The notes beneath the pieces were generated by a model. That model ran no database searches. It was not told where the DNA came from and was given only the letters and a program-made list of their open reading frames with translations. From Melanocharis versteri (Eukaryota > Chordata > Aves > Passeriformes > Melanocharitidae), in the NCBI GenBank assembly GCA_013397845.1, contig VZTG01005276.1, positions 204-64,203 on the forward strand: a stretch of DNA of 64,000 bases. Reading direction: 5' to 3'. A program made the translations under genes and the position numbers. The first letter of the stretch is position 1. Each line of letters begins with the position of its first letter. Shown here in pieces: positions 57,077 to 64,000 of this stretch.

Positions 57077-60000
57077 AACACCATTTCCGGAATTTTCCAA
57101 AGGAGCAACTCAAACAAATCTTGTCCATAAAGTGGAGTAGATTATTTACAGGTTGGCAATTCTGTCCTGGGGAGTGAAAACAGAATTCACTGACCTAATG
57201 TGGAAACCACTTCCTCAGTTTATCAGCCAAGAAAAAGTATTTTCATCAAACTAAACTTTAATCAATCATTCCAAGGATACTTCAGAAACTGTCTCAAAAG
57301 AAAAACATTAAGAAACCAACTTTTAGGATTAGTATTAAAATTCATGGAAGCTCAAACAGTCTTAAACTGAGGAAGCAGCAGAGGAATGGATAAACATAAT
57401 GAGAGATAAAGACAGTGAAATATTTGAATTTGATGCACAATTGCTGAGCATACCTGAGCCGTTCTTCCTAGAGAGAGCAAGAGTATCTGCCCAGGAGAAC
57501 CTGCAGACGTTAAGTGTCTGGAAATCACTTGTGGGTTGTTTGGTCCTTTCCAATCCAGGGTGAGGCAAAACCTCCCTGCTTCAAACTACTGAACAGATGC
57601 AACTTCCAGAAACTCCACCTCAAGTCACAGCTAAGGACACAAATTTGTGGCTTTTGATTGGACTTTCTTGTTTCCAATAACGGTTTTGTTTTGGAGTTAT
57701 GTACTCCATCATTGGGAAAAAAACCCCCAAACAAACAATGAAAGACACTGGAGAGAAAACAAAAGCTCTTCCAAGGCTTCAAATATTTTAAGCAGCTCCA
57801 CAATGCACTGAGTCATACCACCAACAGCCCATTGTTTGTGATTTGGATTTACTACTTTATCCAGAGTCCTGGTATACTGTGTATTTATCTCTGAAGGTAG
57901 GTAGTGAGGTGGTAATCACAAAGTGACCAGGAAGGCTGTTTAAACAAGATTAAGGCAGAGTGACCACACATGTCTGTCTGCAGAGGAGAGCTCTCAACAC
58001 AGGGTACCACAACTCCACACCCCAGGAAAAGAGTGAGAGCAAAATGCCACACACTGTTTAGTGCTGATGGTATAAAAGAAAACACCCTCTGCATTCCAGC
58101 CTCATCCCTAATTTACGACTGTGGAGAGGAGGAAGGGAACACAAAGATTGTATGCTCTAAAGTTACCATGACCAGTTTTACTATTGACTTCATTTCCCTC
58201 TTCTTCATTCACTTGCAGGAGTGATTCCCTGCATTCATTCTGTCTCCCTGAAGTGAAGAGGCAACAAATCCAAAGGCAGCTGGGAGAAAGCATTATTACT
58301 GTTCAATTAACTGCTTGAGACTCATTCCAGAAGTCCTTTAAATAGACCCCTTCTTTACTAGAGAGGGTGTTAAAGATATATTAAGTCCTTAAAATGTGGG
58401 GACAGGAAGAAATGAATGTAGAAATAGAGAAGTCAGAAAGGGGTTATTGCCCTTGTGGCAAAAATCCTCCCTCTGTGCCATGCATCTCTGCCAGAGCCAG
58501 CTGGTTCCTTGTTCTCTCCCAAGTACCAGCTCTGGAATTCTGCAGCACACAAAGCTGCCCTCCTTCCCAGGGAGGGGAATTTGTCTGATGGCCAACTCGC
58601 TTCTCAGTGCTGTTGGCCCTGCCGTGGCAGACACAAACACACGGGAGCCCAGGAACAGCTCCAGCAGACAGTGATTAGGCGGGGTTTGCTGGCTTGTGCA
58701 AACCTGAGAGCTGTAGAGAGAGAAGGAAGATTTACAGAGTGTTCCCTGGCCTGCACGTTCACTCCAAAGTGAGTGAACTCACTTGATCAGCCTTGGGAGG
58801 CTGAAAATGAAAAACATGACCATGACGAAGTTGTCATTTCCCTCCTGATGCTGAAAGCGTTTAGTGCTGTTTGGGAAAGATGCACTTCAGGGCTAAGACT
58901 CTCCCAGTTCTATTTACATCCCTACCTATGTGTAGCATACACAAGATACCAGTGGCCAAACAATGAATACACGTAGTACTTCACACCATAAATTACTCAC
59001 CTAAGTAAAATAATCAAATATAAACCTTGTCAAGCAGGCCTAAACCACCATAACTCTGCTCTGATTTCCTGGACTCCTCTATATTCCCATTTCTTTTCTT
59101 TTATTCATCCTTTCTTCTCCCTTTCCTTCTCCAACTTTGCCGATTTTTGAGAAAAGATACACTAGGCAAGTTCTAGTTCAACGACGAGTTCAACTTTGAA
59201 TTAGAAAGCCAGACTGATTTACTCGTTATTATTACTACTACACATTCAATTTTTAACTTTTTATTTAGCTCCCTAAAATAAAAGCTTGATACTGCTTGAT
59301 TAAGCTTTTCCTGTCACTTCTTAAGTCACATTAGCATGCCCCATGCCTGCCCTGCTCACTGTGGGCTCCCAGGTAAGCAGGGCTCTACTCTTGCACGGCA
59401 AAGCACAGCTCAGATTGTGCCACATCCTCCTGAGATCACTTTGTGCTGTCAAATCCATGTACCAGCAATGACAGCAAGAACACTCTGTTATCACCAGCCT
59501 TCAGAAGCAGGAGCTGGAATTAAGTCACTTTTTTTAATGGAAGGAAGAACTGGAGGCAAGGGAAAGCACCAGTACTCCAAGACTCCATAGGATTTACGCA
59601 TATTAGGATGGCTTAGAACTTACAGCTGCATTTGTAACGCTACGATAATCTAGAGCTAATACCACTTAATACTTAAGTACAAAACAATGTTATTTTGGTG
59701 GTTTCGCAAATTCATGCGAATAACTTTTGTTAAGCCTCATGACTTCCTAGAAAACGCAACAACAAACTTTCATCTCCTCCCACTGCAGGAACAGTGGCCC
59801 CAGACCTCATCTTGTTGCCATTAGTTTTATGTAATGCTCCTAAATAGCTTTACTGGGCTCAGTGCTCAGAGCAGAACAACTCCAAACCCATCTGTCCCAT
59901 GCACCAGAAGCTGCTCCTCCCTGCAAAGCCAGAGTGAGAGGATGCCATTGGAACTGCAGAGAAAAGGATTATCACAGAAGTGACTCTCAAAAGCTTCTAC

Positions 60001-63000
60001 AAGTTGGGATAGGAACAAATACATAGATTAAGTGTTTTACAAGACAATAGTAAAGCAGGGAACAGAATGACTATCCGCTAATCTCTCATCTAGAACTGCA
60101 GCTTCTTACGCATCCAGAAATCTTTATGTGATCTCAAGTTAACTGTGGCATCAAAGTAACTTCCTCATTTAAACAGAATTAATAGAAAGCACAATCCATG
60201 GTCAACATTATAATCCAGGTTGGAGAGGCAGTAGCACACCGGACATTTTAACTCTTGTGTTTGGCAAACAACTCCTGTGCCTCGCTGGGCAACTGCTTCA
60301 ACATCTCCACTCAGGGCAAGTTTCCACCACCAAATTTACCATTATTTTCCCCTCACAGTCCATTTTTGGACCAAGGCAAGAGACTAACAAAGAAATGTGT
60401 AACACCAGCAACTCTCAGAAGTAGCAGAAATCACTAAAGGGAACGCTTATAATCATCTTCAATAGACACCGCCACCACCTCAAACTTCTGTGAACAATGG
60501 CAACACATTTCATTTCTGTTAAACAATTTGTATTTTGCTAAGCTAACAGAGTTCACGGAGCTGAAGGCATCAGATGAGCAAATCTGCTGTGGGAGAAAGC
60601 AAGGAACACACTCAGGAGCAACCACATTTCCAGCTAGCACAGCTGGATTTGCAAAAGCCATCAAGCCCACACCCAAAATGCCAATTAACTGCATTTCTAT
60701 GTGCAGAGTCTCCATGAGCTTCCATCTACAATAAGGCCAGAATCTGGCTTTCCTAGAACAGAAAGGAAACTGATTTAAAGCTCAGACCACTGGCTTCCTG
60801 TCTCCATCTATAGTAGGAAACTCAAGTCTCCAGTACACGGGACTCCAAGACACCTGTGGTGGCAGGGAAAAACAGAGATGACAAACAGCAGCAAGTCAAA
60901 GCACTCTGAAAACAGATGTGTCAGACACTGATGCGTCCCTGCTTCCTACCACTGAAAATGACATAAAATTGCTCTGAAAATTTATCTGTGTGAAAATAAA
61001 GCATTCACACTGAAAAATATTACCATGAGCTTTGGGAAGGAACTTTTACACCTTAAATTGATTTAAAACTGTGATCCACTGTGCAATACCTGTACCATGA
61101 TCACTGTAACCAATGAGCTGTAGGTTTTATTTCTGCTCACCAAGTCTGGCACTGCACTCTGTAACTCCTTTCATGCCAACTTTGCTGCAAACCTACAGAA
61201 GAAAGAAACCCTATGGGGTTAGGATTCGTTAGCAGGAAATGGTCCTGAACTGGCCCCTTGAAACCATTTCATCTGATGAGAGAATTTTTGGGGTTTTTAA
61301 CCCCAAATTATTTTTTATTAGTGTTTCAAAAATTACTGTGAAAAATCCTCTCCTGTTAAACTCTCAACAACAGCAGACAGAAAAATGTTCTCTCTATATG
61401 AACAAATGCAAAGCTGTTTGGTTTCTGGATAGAAACCATTAACTCTCATCACACTGATTAATTATTTTCTATTTTTAAACCTTAAGACAGGACAGCAGTT
61501 CATTTCAGAACACATGCACAGGAGACCAAGAGGCAAATTCCCTCCTCCCACCAAGCAAAAGAGTATCAACTGAATGAATTTAGTCCAAAAAGTGCTGCAA
61601 AGCAGAGTTCCCAGTACTTGCCTTGCCCCTAAGCTGGACATGATCTACTAGGGAGAACAGAGGAAGGCACAAGCAGTCTGATCACATGCAGAGAAGCAGG
61701 AAAATAAATACACTTACAACAGAGCAGACAAATAAACAGCCCAAAAAACTCCTCCTGACTGGGCTGCCCACACCCAGGCACTGCATATTCAACAGGTAAA
61801 GGTTAACGTGGCTCCAGCAGTAACTGATGTGAAAAACGTTAACACCCTGGAATCAGTAAAACAGGAGTTGTGGCCCTTGCTGCAGTTCCCAATTGAGAGC
61901 TGCCTCCACCTCTGAGGGTGTATTTTACACGTACACCCAAGGTGATGTACCCTACAGTCCTCCCATCCTGGATTTGGGGGGTGTGTGTCTGAAGCTTCTT
62001 CCAGAGCTCCACAACTCTGGGAGATTGCTGCTGTCCCAGTAACTCCATGTGAACACTACTGCAAAGTGGGGACCTTACCAGCTCAAGACAGAGCCATTTT
62101 TCAACTCAACACGAAGTACATCAGCCTGAATATACTTCAAACTCAATAATAAGGGTATTATTTAATACCTGACAAGAACTCCCTGGAGGCTCTAAAGGCA
62201 TTCTCTGCCTGAAAACCACAAAGAGTAGTTACAGCACTCTGTGAAAGGCAGCTCAGCCTCGAGATGGGCTGAGGCATCACTCCGTTATTTCAATTTATCC
62301 TAATAGTTTCTAGTCTTCGCAAGAGGCCTCCAAGTTTTCATTCGAGGAATAAATGTGATTAGGAAAGCAACAACTAAGTCAATTCCCTCTTTTAAATCTC
62401 CATTACACAGGTGTAGAGTTTTCCCCCCAGTGAATACCCTAAATAATGTGTACAAACAGGGGATTCCACCTTACATTATCAGCACTGCAAACATATTTAG
62501 GAAGATAACAGAGATACACACATATACAGGGAACATTTTGATGGGGACAAAGAGCAAGTGATGAGCATTTAGTTCACATCTCTTAATAAACATGCTTCCC
62601 AAACTCAAATATGACAGGAAGTGCCTATTTGCTTTTCCTATTCATACTAATTCAGGTCTATTGTTGGCTGAAACAAAGGTCTTTCAACCTGCATCAACCG
62701 TTCCCAGGACATTTGACACCAGTTTATTAATATCATAAACAGGAGAGGCCTGAGTGGCAGAAATCCAGCCCCACTCCTGGTGCCTAGCTGAAGTTACCTC
62801 AGAAAGGAGGGTGAGTGTCTCATGGTTTGTGGAACTACAACATTTATCCAGAACCAGGAATGAGCAGTTAAAGGTCACAGTGTCTCCTTGAGCCTCTTCT
62901 TTGCAGTTACTACAATATTACAGAATAATAATAATTATTTTTTTAAAAAGTGCTCAATCTGTCCTCCACAAACTTTCCTCCTTTCAAGCAGAATTGTTCT

Positions 63001-64000
63001 GCTTTTAAACAAAAAAGTAATCAACAGTAAATCCAGCATTTCAGCATTTTTAAATGCCAGGCACCTGTTTGATGGAAAAGCTACCATGGGGTTCAGTTTC
63101 CTAACATCACAAAATTCAGCTGCTGAGAGCTTCCAGCCCCTGAAACTTAAATCTATTTTCAGGCAGAGAAAAGAAGAGTGTCCCTCCTACTGAGGATGTG
63201 TCACACTCAGTGTTACATCAATCCCTTTTCAATTACAGTGAAAACTCCTCTTCACTCACAGTTAGGATTACCAAAAAAAGACTGAGAACAGTAGTTATCC
63301 AGAGGTTGGATAACACCATGATTGGAGGCTATGCACCCCTAGCACTCCGTGAGAAAGGATGAGTTTGACGTGAAATAGGAAAAAAAAAAACAACAGAAAC
63401 ACAAAATTTATAAAATATCCTACCTAAGCAACATTTGTGTTAAAAACCTAAATGCATTATAATTCTTACTTTACTTTGTTTCAAAGCATCATTCGCTATA
63501 AAAATCCATCTGACATCCTGGGTACCTGGCCTAGGTTTGCTTGTACCCTCCTGCCATCACAGGCCATGTCAATTACACTTAACCTAGAGAAACTGTGTCC
63601 CTGTTTCCATGCAAACCAGCCCAGAACCTCAAGCTTCCATCAAGTACCACAGAATTCTGGGAACCAATGAAGTTTTTAACAGCCCACAAGAGTCATAGAA
63701 CCAAACCTTCCTTAAATGCACTGAAAAAAATGAGCATACACATGTTCTTTGGTGCTGCAGCAATAAAACTCCACCTAAAGGCAAGTTTCTTCTATCCGCA
63801 AGTGAAATATTTGCTAAAAGGTAAGAATATGAAATCTATGGTTTGTTTGAAGGAGGACTTGCAGTGTCAGAGTCCTCTGCTTCTACTGTTTCAAATACAG
63901 ATAAAACATTAGGTATTACTGCAACATAGAGATAATTTGGCTAAATTATACAAAAAAGAGCTTCCTTTCCTTGGAATTTTCCCATTTCAACCACGCATTA

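Larger units (their letters stand above)
52309..64000 (-). other. PPP2R2A: PPP2R2A intron 2 (continues past window edge)
   Basis: 11.7 kb with no recognised exon, CR1 or other gene. By phase this must be intron between exon 3 and an upstream exon 2 encoding the QWCFSQVKGAVDDD region, which I looked for on the minus strand and did not see. It holds a perfect 21-bp inverted repeat at 52649-52697 and a 9-bp one at 57052-57076. Large 5' introns are usual for this gene. Confidence 0.7.

Noticed and set aside
52309..64000. Search for PPP2R2A exon 2 (around QWCFSQVKGAVDD) and exon 1
   Set aside because: No minus-strand match was found by eye; these exons probably lie to the right of the window. A tblastn search would settle it.

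Overview
The window is vertebrate nuclear DNA, almost certainly from a bird and possibly a songbird. Coding sequence is sparse and split by introns. The interspersed repeats are mostly truncated CR1 LINE 3' ends, the typical avian repeat. Two well-known single-copy genes lie head to tail on the minus strand in the order found at human 8p21.2: PPP2R2A upstream (high coordinates) and BNIP3L downstream. I found no bacterial-type operon, CRISPR array or novel multi-gene system.

Layout. 1-1447 is a GC- and purine/pyrimidine-rich block, perhaps a promoter island of the next gene (DPYSL2 would be expected by synteny), but I can identify no coding exon in it. 1448-27300 is intergenic and holds eight CR1 fragments, two ancient MIR-like SINE remnants, one possible LTR-like insertion and a few regulatory-looking patches. 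About 27350-39200 is BNIP3L (NIX): six coding exons were reconstructed with consistent splice sites and phases, giving a complete 215-residue mitophagy receptor with a CpG-rich promoter around 38.5-39.3 kb. 39268-44130 is the intergenic gap with CR1 and MIR pieces plus possible 3' UTR of the upstream gene. 44130-64000 is PPP2R2A: the last eight coding exons were reconstructed (419 residues, matching residues 29-447 of the 447-residue B55-alpha subunit). The first two coding exons were not found and probably lie beyond the right edge of the window.

The two products are not known to form one pathway. BNIP3L is a hypoxia- and differentiation-induced outer mitochondrial membrane receptor that recruits LC3/GABARAP. 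PPP2R2A is a substrate-selecting WD40 subunit of protein phosphatase 2A. Their adjacency is ancestral synteny.

Points worth a second look: an in-frame upstream ATG in a strong initiation context that would extend NIX by 48 residues; a Ser-to-Thr change at the position of the reported PKA site in the NIX tail; a GC-AG intron in PPP2R2A; a perfect 21-bp hairpin in a PPP2R2A intron; paired hypoxia-response cores and an NRF1 site at the BNIP3L promoter; and a TATA/CCAAT arrangement inside BNIP3L intron 1. Isolated N positions at 1005, 1698, 16405 and 39360-39362 are assembly uncertainties. Comparisons with human proteins are from memory and should be confirmed by alignment.
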